A DNA stretch of 9,382 nucleotides from Candidatus Omnitrophota bacterium (GCA_016939345.1 JAFGHG010000102.1:1-9382); one strand, 5' to 3'; positions 1 to 6,443 are shown, numbered from the stretch's first letter. A program made the numbers and translations. The notes: generated by a model from the letters alone, not told the origin.

Positions 1-30
1 ACAAAAAAACACAAAAAAACACAAAAAAAC
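1..30. repeat. Three perfect tandem copies of a 10-base A-rich unit
   Basis: The first 30 bases are three identical copies of ACAAAAAAAC. On the minus strand this reads as three runs of seven T separated by GTG. The array may continue beyond the window edge, so the copy number is a minimum. It lies about 40 bases past the stop codon of the coiled-coil gene, so the T-runs sit where a transcript end would be expected, but there is no convincing GC-rich stem before them. It could be a simple-sequence tract prone to slippage or, if base 1 is a contig end, an assembly edge effect. Confidence 0.85.
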
Positions 31-69
31 TATACTGTAATTGAAGTAATAAGGCTGGACTAAAGCGGG

Positions 70-2214
70 TTAATTTCCCAAAAGCTTATCTTTTAAATGC
101 TCGTTCTCTGCCCTGATGATCTCAAGCTCCATCTTCAGCTTTTGGATATCTTTGAGAAGTATATCTTTAACTTCGGGTCTTATTTTCTGAGGGTGGCTGT
201 TTTTAGATTTGTCTGCGGATTTCTTAAAGCCATCTACTGCCTCGCTCCATATAGAATAAACCCCCTTCCCATCTGGAGGGTCTTCCTGGGTTTTAGTCTT
301 TGGCTTTTGTTTCTTTAATTCCTCGATATTTTTTTCAAGTTCCTTATTGGTATTTTTCAGCTCTTGCAGCTCCCTGGCAAGATTTTGCAGCTGTAATTCT
401 TTTTCGCCTATTTTTAACTGGTGCTCTCTTGTTAATTGAGAATTTCTTGACTTATAACCTAGGCACTGTTCTTTAAAAATGACCAGCCTTTCCTCTAGGT
501 CCTCGAACTCTTTAGCTTTTTTGCTATTAGCCTCTATTTCTACTGTAAGCTCATCCAAACGGCTGGCGCTTTCTTTATCCTGATCCTGCTGAAGTTTTTC
601 CAGCTTTTCCCTGGCAGATTTCAGGTCTCTGTTTAATCCAGAGATCTCTCTGATCTGATTGGATATTATTTCTTTATCGGCCTTGTTTTGTCTTAAGCCC
701 TCCTCCAGCTCTCTATGCTTTTTTAGCAAATCATCTAAAAATATCTTTTTCTGATCAAGTAATCTGTCTTTTTTCTCAATCTCTTCTTTCAGTGAATTTA
801 TCTCATCATTAAGCTTTTTAACAAGGTCTTCTGTCTTAATCGCCTTTTGCAAAGATAAAGCCTTCTCCTCTTTGACGGCTTTAAGCTCTTGTTCAAGAAA
901 CTGATATCTTTTTGATAAATTTACCAGCCCATCTTCTTTCTCCTTAAGGCTTTCCTCTAGTTTTGCTTTTATCTTGAGCTCAGCAGTAAAAAAATTAATT
1001 TGCTGTTTTTGAGCGGTAATATCTTCCGATTGGCTTAAAAACTTCTCTTTATCAACATATGCCCGGATTAATTCCTGGGTTAAATCTTCTCTTGCTTGTT
1101 TTAGGTTTTTTATCTCAAGCTCCTTGTCCCTGACCGAATGCTCATGATTCTCTCGGCTTTTAAACTGCTCGGAAAGAGAGCTTATCTTTTCCTTCAAAAG
1201 ATCGATTTCTTTAGCTTTAAGTCCGTAAGAAACGTTTTCGATATGAGCCTGAGAAAGTTTTTCATTTAAAGACTTTACCTTGAAACTTAAATCTCTGATC
1301 TCCTGATTTTTTCGGCCGAGATCAGCTTCAAGGCTTGAGTTATTTTCAAGCTTTTTGCCTAAAATCTCCATTTCCTGCTTAAGAAATATTATCTCTTTTT
1401 CTTTTTCTCCGATTATGTCTTTATCAGCCTGAAACCGGGCCAATCGAGCTCCCAAAGCCTTTATGTTTTCATTCAAAACTGCCGTATTATTTTCAAGAGA
1501 CTCGATATAAGTCTTGTTTGCGCTTATTTCTTGGTCTTTAGTTTGCATATCAATAACAGCCTGCCTTTCTAAGCTCTCATAAGAGCTCTGAACTTGAGCA
1601 TATTTAAGTTTCAAGGCATTATATGCTGACTGCAGCTCAGCAATCTCCATATTAAGTTCATCTATCTTAGCCTCTTTTGAACTCAAATCAGGGGTTAAAA
1701 AACCTTGCCCTAAAGACAATGATGCCTGAAGGGCCTTTTTTTCTTCCTTAAGATCAATCAAAAGTTCTTGCTGTTTTTTATTTATATCTTTTAATCTGAG
1801 TATTTGTTCTTTCAGTTCAAGCTCTTGAGCCTTTAAAAGCTCTGAATCGGATTTTTCTTCTGTTTGAGGATCAAAGGATTTTTCTGGATTGAAAGTCTCT
1901 TTTTCGAACCAGTCCATTTTTTCACTTCCGCCAGCATGCATATCTTTTCCGCTTATATTCTTGCTAAGCAGGTTTTTAAAATCAAGATTTCCTCTTGGGT
2001 TTTGAGCTGGTTCATCGTAAATCCGCTCCTGATCAGTAATAGTTAACTCCTGTGAAGACTTGGTTATCTTTTGTCTTTGGCTGGATATGACATTTATTAT
2101 AAACTGGTGTTTACGGTAGTCTTTACTGGACTTGATTACAATAAAAATAAAAAAGAAAAAAAGGAGGATAAACAAAAAAATGGTAGCAAAAAGTATATAA
2201 TAAATTAACTCCAT
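70..2214 (-). CDS. Membrane-anchored long coiled-coil protein, function unknown
   Basis: 714 residues. Residues 4-28 form one strongly hydrophobic segment (many Phe, Ile, Leu), followed at once by the basic stretch KSSKDYRKH. By the positive-inside rule this puts the rest of the protein in the cytoplasm, with only a few residues outside. A polar linker (about 30-120) leads into a nearly continuous heptad-rich region rich in Glu, Lys, Leu and Gln (about 122-636), with a break near 168-178 at LGQGFLTPDLSS. A proline- and lysine-rich linker containing GVYSIWSEAVDGFKK follows (about 637-678), then a final amphipathic helix (679-714). An unbroken coiled coil of that length would be a rod of roughly 75 nm. 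The ATG directly follows the TAG stop of the secretin-like gene with no spacer and no clear ribosome binding site, which suggests translational coupling. It is the last gene of the operon. Similarity to myosin- or SMC-like proteins would be compositional only; there is no ATPase motif. A structural or tethering role is inference. Confidence 0.85.
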   Translation of the reverse strand: MELIYYILFATIFLFILLFFFFIFIVIKSSKDYRKHQFIINVISSQRQKITKSSQELTITDQERIYDEPAQNPRGNLDFKNLLSKNISGKDMHAGGSEKMDWFEKETFNPEKSFDPQTEEKSDSELLKAQELELKEQILRLKDINKKQQELLIDLKEEKKALQASLSLGQGFLTPDLSSKEAKIDELNMEIAELQSAYNALKLKYAQVQSSYESLERQAVIDMQTKDQEISANKTYIESLENNTAVLNENIKALGARLARFQADKDIIGEKEKEIIFLKQEMEILGKKLENNSSLEADLGRKNQEIRDLSFKVKSLNEKLSQAHIENVSYGLKAKEIDLLKEKISSLSEQFKSRENHEHSVRDKELEIKNLKQAREDLTQELIRAYVDKEKFLSQSEDITAQKQQINFFTAELKIKAKLEESLKEKEDGLVNLSKRYQFLEQELKAVKEEKALSLQKAIKTEDLVKKLNDEINSLKEEIEKKDRLLDQKKIFLDDLLKKHRELEEGLRQNKADKEIISNQIREISGLNRDLKSAREKLEKLQQDQDKESASRLDELTVEIEANSKKAKEFEDLEERLVIFKEQCLGYKSRNSQLTREHQLKIGEKELQLQNLARELQELKNTNKELEKNIEELKKQKPKTKTQEDPPDGKGVYSIWSEAVDGFKKSADKSKNSHPQKIRPEVKDILLKDIQKLKMELEIIRAENEHLKDKLLGN

Positions 2215-3045
2215 CTAATCGAGTATTGTGGCGGTAAGCAACATCACAACGCTTTTATCTTTTTGGGTTGTGGTTCTTGAGAAAGGGATGCCCAGAAAAG
2301 AGCTCTCTGTCCGCTGGGTAACCGCAGCAGATGATTCAAGACCCCCAAGGGCAACAGTATCTCCGGAGTTAACAACTACCTGGGTCAAAATAGTCCGCTC
2401 ATAAGCAGAACCTTGTTCAAATGTGCTCATCGTCGGATGTATTGCCACAGTAATTGTTCCGTCATTGTTGGCTGTAGGCAGAACTTCCATAAAATCGCCT
2501 ATAGGCTCCTGCAAGGCAGTAACAACGGTATAATCATTGTGGCGCGTTGAATAATGGGTCACAGTATGGCCGAATATTTCGTCTTTTGATACCTGCAGCC
2601 TTGCCGGATGGTTACTTAGGGTCCTTAATGTCATTTCCGATCTTATTTCTGAATTTTGATCAGACTCTAAAGCCTCCAGAACTGCCTGAAATTGGCCGCT
2701 GGGTATTATGACCTGTCCTGAATACAACCCAAGACGGCTTAAAAAATTACCGCTGACATCACACACCTTTACTTTTATCTCGATATTTTTAGCCGCAATA
2801 TCAAGTGAGTTTATTACCTGGCCTATTTGATTTAAATTGTGCGGGTAATCAAGAACGACCAAACTGCCGGTATTAGGGTCAAAACTTACCCTCCCCTGCT
2901 CGCTCTTCATATCATTAGCTATCTCATAAATAGACTGGGCATTGCCATGTTTGAGTTTAAATATCTCAAGCTTAAGGTCCGGATCTTGAGCAAAAGCTAG
3001 ACTGATAATGAAATAGCTTAAAAAAACTATCAGGACCCTGTTCAT
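2215..3045 (-). CDS. Short secretin-like protein (secretin N-domain plus reduced secretin domain)
   Basis: 276 residues from the ATG at 3045. The reading frame stays open to a TTG at 3099, but the ATG is preferred because it is followed directly by a signal peptide (MNRVLIVFLSYFIISLAFA, cleavage probably before QD) and avoids overlap with the PilZ gene, which ends 16 bases upstream. Residues 25-95 look like a short secretin N-domain: an IFKLKHGNAQSIYEIA helix, then NTGSLVVLDYP and a helix ending INSLD. The rest resembles the secretin C-domain (type II/III secretion, PilQ family): SNHPARLQV, the IGDFMEVLP strand, and VNSGDTVALGGLES, close to the family's G-x-T-x-x-x-GGL signature. The usual VPxLGDIPxLGxLF gate motif is reduced to SFLGIPFSRTTT. 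Full secretins are often 500-700 residues, so this has one N-domain and probably lacks a normal gate. No secretion ATPase, platform or pilin gene is nearby. Whether it forms a ring in the outer membrane or is a periplasmic homologue is open. Confidence 0.8.
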   Translation of the reverse strand: MNRVLIVFLSYFIISLAFAQDPDLKLEIFKLKHGNAQSIYEIANDMKSEQGRVSFDPNTGSLVVLDYPHNLNQIGQVINSLDIAAKNIEIKVKVCDVSGNFLSRLGLYSGQVIIPSGQFQAVLEALESDQNSEIRSEMTLRTLSNHPARLQVSKDEIFGHTVTHYSTRHNDYTVVTALQEPIGDFMEVLPTANNDGTITVAIHPTMSTFEQGSAYERTILTQVVVNSGDTVALGGLESSAAVTQRTESSFLGIPFSRTTTQKDKSVVMLLTATILD

Positions 3046-3061
3046 AGGTTTTATCTGGTTA

Positions 3062-3472
3062 TTATTTAGCCTTAAATGATTCTCTTGCAGATTTAACAAA
3101 TTTATAAATAGCTTCCTTATCCTGCTGGCTGATTTTGGTGAAACGTATGCCCAGCCGATGCTCGCTGTTGGGCGCTGTCAAATTATAACGGACATCTCCT
3201 TCCAGGTCCATGGTCCTTATTCTGTCTTCTTCTTTCAAAGCTGTTGTGTTCATCAGGGTAAAATTCATTATCAAAAAAGAAAAAGAAGGTATATCAAACT
3301 TTGTTATCAAAGCCATCCCGCCTTCGCTTAGGTCAAGCATCAAAGCCGAGATTTCACGCTGGTTTATCTTGATTGTCACCTCGATAGGACGGTTAACCTT
3401 ATAAACTACTATAAAGTTAGCCTTTACTCTGTCAAATTTGCGCCTGTCCTGGCCATATTCATTATCACCCAT
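3062..3472 (-). CDS. PilZ domain protein, likely cyclic-di-GMP binding
   Basis: 136 residues, a single PilZ domain with little else, cytoplasmic (no signal or membrane segment). Both c-di-GMP contact motifs of the family are present: RxxxR within RRKFDR near residues 11-15, and (D/N)xSxxG as DLSEGG near 47-52. The expected late strand follows as RLGIRFTKIS, then a C-terminal helix (QQDKEAIYKFVKSARESF). The start is either the ATG at 3472 or a TTG at 3475; a GGGAGGTG ribosome binding site at 3482-3489 fits both, and the ATG is chosen as the stronger codon. It precedes the secretin-like gene by 16 bases. In other bacteria PilZ proteins tune motility, pili or polysaccharide export by protein contact. 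Here the natural candidate partners are the secretin-like and coiled-coil proteins encoded just downstream, which is inference. Confidence 0.9.
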   Translation of the reverse strand: MGDNEYGQDRRKFDRVKANFIVVYKVNRPIEVTIKINQREISALMLDLSEGGMALITKFDIPSFSFLIMNFTLMNTTALKEEDRIRTMDLEGDVRYNLTAPNSEHRLGIRFTKISQQDKEAIYKFVKSARESFKAK

Positions 3473-3500
3473 CAAAACCGCACCTCCCGTTATTTAAATA

Positions 3501-3665
3501 CTATTTACTGGTCAAAGCCTGCTCAATCAAAATCCTTAGTTTATTCATCAAAACCCTGGGCAGTCTGAATTGCGAGCGTAAAGCAGGGGTTGAGAAAGTA
3601 AATTCAAAAAGGTCTGGTTTATTGGGAATCTTGCGAATAGTAACTGTCATCGGTACTTCCGGCAT
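3501..3665 (-). CDS. Small 54-residue protein, unknown
   Basis: This reading frame is short but well supported. ATG at 3665 is preceded by a perfect AGGAGG five bases upstream (3671-3676), and the frame runs 54 codons to a TAG at 3501. It fills what would otherwise be an unusual 220-base hole between the six-helix membrane protein (gap 31 bases) and the PilZ gene (gap 28 bases). The protein begins MPEVPMTVTIRKIP, has an aromatic strand-like stretch (PDLFEFTFSTPALRS) and ends in a basic amphipathic helix (LPRVLMNKLRILIEQALTS). It has no signal peptide, membrane segment or cysteine. The pattern (strand, turn, strand, helix) fits a small folded cytoplasmic domain. I do not recognise the family. 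Its place directly before the PilZ gene makes a link with that protein possible. Confidence 0.75.
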   Translation of the reverse strand: MPEVPMTVTIRKIPNKPDLFEFTFSTPALRSQFRLPRVLMNKLRILIEQALTSK

Positions 3666-3670
3666 ATTAA

Positions 3671-3676
3671 CCTCCT
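3671..3676 (-). promoter_or_regulatory. Ribosome binding site of the 54-residue gene
   Basis: Perfect AGGAGG on the minus strand, five bases before the ATG at 3665. This is the main evidence that the short frame 3501-3665 is translated. It matches the sites before the LemA, 65-residue and 83-residue genes in the same operon. Confidence 0.8.
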
Positions 3677-3696
3677 TGCAGGATGCTAAAATTCTA

Positions 3697-4338
3697 CTAG
3701 GTATTGCTGGTCATTCCCAGCTGTTTGCAGGAAATATTATTGATATAAGCTAAAAGGGTTGTAAAAAATCCTGCAAAGAAAAACGAAACTCCCACTATTT
3801 TAAACGATTCTTCAATTACTTCCAAAACAATATTTATCCTTTCAAAAGCGTGAAATACAACAGTGCCCACAAGCCCAACTGCCCCAAACAAAAGAAAAGG
3901 TTTTAATTCCTTGTGCTTAAACAGCTCTTTGCGGAAACAAAAACAAACCGCCAAGGCTGCCAGGCCGAAAAAAACAATAACAAAATTATCAAGGTTTAAA
4001 TATTTGATGTTTTTGCCGAAAAGCGAACCAACCATCTCATCCATTCCTTCATGAGCCATAAAATATTCATCCATGCAAAGATAAAAAAAACCGAGAGACG
4101 AAAACAGCCAGAACCGCCTTCCCTTGTCCTTCGAGTCTACTTTTGTCTTCAGCTTAAAAAGAATAAGGCTACTCAGGCTAGTCAGGCCAAGCATCAAAGC
4201 AGACAAAAAAGTAACAGCCTCGCGCTCATGGAAACGCAGCATCATGTCGCCTTTATCTCTGCCGCTTTTAACGCTTGCCCCTATAATTATAGCATTGATA
4301 ACCAAGACAACGGCAATTATTATTACGCTTTTTTTCAT
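3697..4338 (-). CDS. Six-helix integral membrane protein with DE-HE motif, unknown function
   Basis: 213 residues with about six hydrophobic segments (near 3-22, 41-62, 76-92, 117-136, 147-165 and 182-201). Polar residues sit in or next to membrane segments: MDEYFMAHEGMDE (Asp90, Glu91, His96, Glu97), His163 in VVFHAFERI, and Glu176-Glu177 in VIEESFKIVG. I recall unnamed bacterial membrane proteins with a similar (L/M)DE-x4-HE pattern and a later EE-x-(F/L)-(K/E)-x-x-G, so these residues may be functional and perhaps bind a metal, but I cannot name a family. The ATG at 4338 is well placed behind an AAAGGAGA ribosome binding site (4341-4348). The gene starts 22 bases after the 65-residue gene and ends 31 bases before the 54-residue gene, so it belongs to the same operon. 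Membrane location is secure; enzymatic activity is only a possibility. Confidence 0.8.
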   Translation of the reverse strand: MKKSVIIIAVVLVINAIIIGASVKSGRDKGDMMLRFHEREAVTFLSALMLGLTSLSSLILFKLKTKVDSKDKGRRFWLFSSLGFFYLCMDEYFMAHEGMDEMVGSLFGKNIKYLNLDNFVIVFFGLAALAVCFCFRKELFKHKELKPFLLFGAVGLVGTVVFHAFERINIVLEVIEESFKIVGVSFFFAGFFTTLLAYINNISCKQLGMTSNT

Positions 4339-4360
4339 ATTCTCCTTTGGTTAATATGGT

Positions 4361-4558
4361 CTAAAATTGCTTTACTAACCTCTTTAAGTCAGAGACCCTG
4401 CCGTTGACCTCTATTTTGCTTCTGCGTAAAGCCTTAAGCATCCGGTCGTAAACCTGGTTCAGGGTGCGGCCTTCGGTAAGATGACCATTGCATACAGCCC
4501 CATATCCTTTGCGGTTCTTTATCCTGAAAATCTTGATCTTACTGGCATTTATTTTCAT
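4361..4558 (-). CDS. Small 65-residue basic protein, possibly HicB-like fold
   Basis: 65 residues, rich in Lys and Arg, with no membrane segment. The stretch GYGAVCNGHLTEGRTLNQVYDRMLKALR (18-45) recalls HicB-type small domains, in which a strand with a 'G-x-T-x-x-E' turn is followed by a helix of the 'leEAlenlkea' kind. Here the turn is EGRTLNQVYDRMLKAL. The C-terminal part (SKIEVNGRVSDLKRLVKQF) is not a recognisable DNA-binding domain. No HicA-like partner (small double-stranded RNA-binding toxin with a catalytic His) lies beside it: its neighbours are DUF3137 (11 bases upstream) and the six-helix membrane protein (22 bases downstream). A toxin-antitoxin role is therefore unlikely. Translation is well supported by GAGGAGG (4563-4569) just before the ATG. 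Function unknown. Confidence 0.8.
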   Translation of the reverse strand: MKINASKIKIFRIKNRKGYGAVCNGHLTEGRTLNQVYDRMLKALRRSKIEVNGRVSDLKRLVKQF

Positions 4559-4569
4559 AAATCCTCCTC

Positions 4570-5505
4570 TTACTGTTTACTCCATATCCTGATATTCAGG
4601 TTGAGATCATCTACTATGCCTGTGGCAAGCTGTAGATCTTCAAAATACTGCTCGATAGGGGCAAAATCTATGATGGTACGAAATATTCTGGGTTCAAATA
4701 AACCCCGATAGTATGGAATAGCTATAAATATCTTGGACCCCTTAAAAGAAAGAAAAATATTCTTATTGGTTTTTTTTCTGAAGTCGCTTATCCTTTTCAT
4801 AAGGCTGGTAGAAAGGATATAACGGGCCTCGATCTGGTCTTCTCCGTAAACCACAAATAGTTTTTCAAACTCCGGATCTTCAAGTTTAACCAATGCTCCT
4901 CTTGTTTTGTTCCAAGATTGAAACATGGCCCCTAAACCCCCGAATAGCCGTTCAGCTGTATCCGGAAGGACTATTGTTGTACCTTTAAAGTGCTTATTGA
5001 AATCAGCAACGAAAAATAAGCCCCTAAAAATGGTGTGGTGCTGGGTACGCCCCTTGCTGTCTCTGGTTTCGTATTCAGCATGTACCTCAGAAAACTCCAC
5101 CTTTGTCCTGCCGAGCATGCCCTGAACATGGTCATCGCCTCTGTAACGGTCTATTTTATGCCTAAAGATTTCACTAGCTGAAAAAAGACTTCGGGGTATA
5201 AAAGCTGCCTGAGAATAATTAAGTTTTTCATCAACAGCATGTACGATTTTTTCGATTATTCCGGTTTTAAAATTCCTGACGTAATCTTTACTGATAAAGG
5301 CTACTGCCCCGGCTACAATAAAGAATCCTACAAGCATAGGCCAGAAGTCCTTTATGAAATAGGCAAGCAGCAATGCCAGCGGAAAGACTATTGAGGCAAC
5401 AATGATAATATTATTAAGAGCAAGCTTCCTCTGGCCTTCCAAAACCTCTAATTCCGGCAAAAGAACACTATGATATAATTCACGGATCTCAGAGAGTGTC
5501 TTCAT
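4570..5505 (-). CDS. DUF3137 family membrane protein
   Basis: 311 residues. A short N-terminal helical part (1-28) is followed by two membrane segments (about 31-50 and 55-72) and a large soluble domain. Features typical of DUF3137 are visible: DRYRGDDHVQGMLGRTKVEF (119-138) followed by SEVHAEYE, then IFRGLFFVADFNKHFKG (159-174), DPEFEKLFVVYGEDQIEARY (210-229) followed by ILSTSLM, and a closing LNLNIRIWSKQ. The two-helix hairpin with short polar loop puts the large domain on the same side as the N-terminus, probably the cytoplasm. DUF3137 genes often sit beside lemA, as here (32 bases between them), so the two products may act together at the membrane; the biochemical role is not known. There is no clear ribosome binding site before the ATG at 5505, so coupling to lemA translation is possible. 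Confidence 0.88.
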   Translation of the reverse strand: MKTLSEIRELYHSVLLPELEVLEGQRKLALNNIIIVASIVFPLALLLAYFIKDFWPMLVGFFIVAGAVAFISKDYVRNFKTGIIEKIVHAVDEKLNYSQAAFIPRSLFSASEIFRHKIDRYRGDDHVQGMLGRTKVEFSEVHAEYETRDSKGRTQHHTIFRGLFFVADFNKHFKGTTIVLPDTAERLFGGLGAMFQSWNKTRGALVKLEDPEFEKLFVVYGEDQIEARYILSTSLMKRISDFRKKTNKNIFLSFKGSKIFIAIPYYRGLFEPRIFRTIIDFAPIEQYFEDLQLATGIVDDLNLNIRIWSKQ

Positions 5506-5537
5506 GCAAAAATATCTTTAGGTAACTCTTGCAATGG

Positions 5538-6095
5538 TCAATTTTTGAATAATTGGCCTACGTTTATATTCTGGCGTTCAGCTTCGCTGGCTTCAAAAAC
5601 CTGTTTGCGCTTATAATTAAGCATCGAAGCCACAATATTGGTAGGGACCATCTCTATCGCATTGTTGTAATCTGTGACTGCCGCGTTATAAGCTCTTCTG
5701 GCAGCAGATATCTGCTCTTCTACTTCATTAAGAGAACCCTGAAGCTGTAAAAAATTCTGGTTAGCCTTTAAATCAGGATAATTTTCTACTGCCACCATGA
5801 TACCGCCAAGCATCTTTGAGATCTTGTTGTCCAGCTGGACCTTTTCATCGCTGGTAAGAGTCCCTGATACTGCTTTTGCTCTCAGTTCGGTTATCTCAGT
5901 CAAAGTCCCCTTTTCATGCTCCATATAGGTTTTGACCGTAGAAACCAAATTAGGGATGAGATCGTATCGTTTTTTCAGTAATGCGTCTACGCTGGCAAAA
6001 ACATTTTCGACTTGATTTTTCTTTCCGACAAGGCTGTTATATAAAGCGAATGTAAAAAGAACAATAGCCACCAATATCACGATTACGCCGACCAT
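5538..6095 (-). CDS. lemA: LemA family protein
   Basis: 185 residues, the usual length for LemA. One N-terminal membrane segment (about 2-19) is followed by the conserved YNSLV (19-23), then DALLKKRYDLIPNLV (37-51), ENYPDLKANQNF (104-115), LQLQGSLNEVEEQI, and the AARRAYN...YN pair near 131-144, all hallmarks of the family's all-helical domain. Topology is probably N-terminus out with a short periplasmic tail or the reverse; the sequence does not settle it. A strong AGGAGG at 6103-6108, seven bases before the ATG, fixes the start. It is followed by DUF3137, a common arrangement. LemA genes are also often found beside M48 membrane proteases, and one lies about 2 kb upstream here. The molecular role of bacterial LemA is unsettled; an envelope-related function is likely. 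Confidence 0.95.
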   Translation of the reverse strand: MVGVIVILVAIVLFTFALYNSLVGKKNQVENVFASVDALLKKRYDLIPNLVSTVKTYMEHEKGTLTEITELRAKAVSGTLTSDEKVQLDNKISKMLGGIMVAVENYPDLKANQNFLQLQGSLNEVEEQISAARRAYNAAVTDYNNAIEMVPTNIVASMLNYKRKQVFEASEAERQNINVGQLFKN

Positions 6096-6132
6096 ATGCT
6101 TACCTCCTTTTAGAACAATAAAGCTAAAGAGA

Positions 6133-6384
6133 TTATTTCCACATGCCTTTCATGCAATGGATTTTTTGCCCTCCTGAGCTATAAAAATAATCCAATCCTG
6201 AAACTTGCATATAATAGCTCATAGCGGCAAGATAAGCTGCTATTATCCAGAGAGTAAAAGCAAGCATTCTACCGAAAATTTTTAATCTGCCTGAATCTGT
6301 TTTTGCCGCAACAATAAGAACAAAATAACTGAGTATTAGAGAGCCCATGATTTTATGAATGGGTAAATAACCGAATAAATTCAT
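6133..6384 (-). CDS. Small two-helix membrane protein, unknown
   Basis: 83 residues with two hydrophobic segments (about 11-27 and 38-57) separated by the basic loop KTDSGRLKIFGR, so both ends probably face the periplasm and the loop the cytoplasm. The C-terminal tail GGQKIHCMKGMW carries His, Cys and Met close together, a combination that can bind metals, but one Cys and one His do not establish this. A perfect AGGAGG (6390-6395), five bases before the ATG, supports translation. It is the first gene after the promoter at 6416-6443 and lies 37 bases before lemA. I do not recognise a named family. Confidence 0.8.
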   Translation of the reverse strand: MNLFGYLPIHKIMGSLILSYFVLIVAAKTDSGRLKIFGRMLAFTLWIIAAYLAAMSYYMQVSGLDYFYSSGGQKIHCMKGMWK

Positions 6385-6415
6385 TAAAGCCTCCTTTTTT
6401 TAATATAATAATTTA

Positions 6416-6443
6416 ATTTTACTGCTTAGAATTATGCTGTCAA
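6416..6443 (-). promoter_or_regulatory. Sigma-70-type promoter of the nine-gene operon
   Basis: On the minus strand, a perfect -35 box TTGACA (6438-6443) is followed 16 bases later by TAAAAT (6416-6421), five of six matches to the -10 consensus. Transcription would begin near 6409, giving a leader of about 25 bases with AGGAGG in place before the 83-residue gene. It lies in the 76-base gap after the TPR gene, the largest gap between the OmpA gene and the left end, and no strong hairpin terminator is visible there, so read-through from upstream is also possible. Confidence 0.6.

Noticed and set aside
3046..3099. Longer version of the secretin-like protein starting at TTG 3099
   Set aside because: It would overlap the PilZ gene by 38 bases and place 18 polar residues before an obvious signal peptide; the ATG at 3045 is better.
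4172..4188. 17-base segment nearly identical (16 of 17) to 8377-8393
   Set aside because: Both lie inside genes and encode the same short GLTSLS stretch of membrane proteins, so chance plus similar codon use explains it; no further copies seen.
4051..4407. 118-codon plus-strand frame and other plus-strand frames across the window
   Set aside because: All lie opposite well-supported minus-strand genes, match no family I know, and lack sensible upstream signals.
4361..5505. Toxin-antitoxin locus built on the 65-residue HicB-like protein
   Set aside because: No HicA-like or other toxin gene adjoins it; the neighbours are DUF3137 and a six-helix membrane protein.
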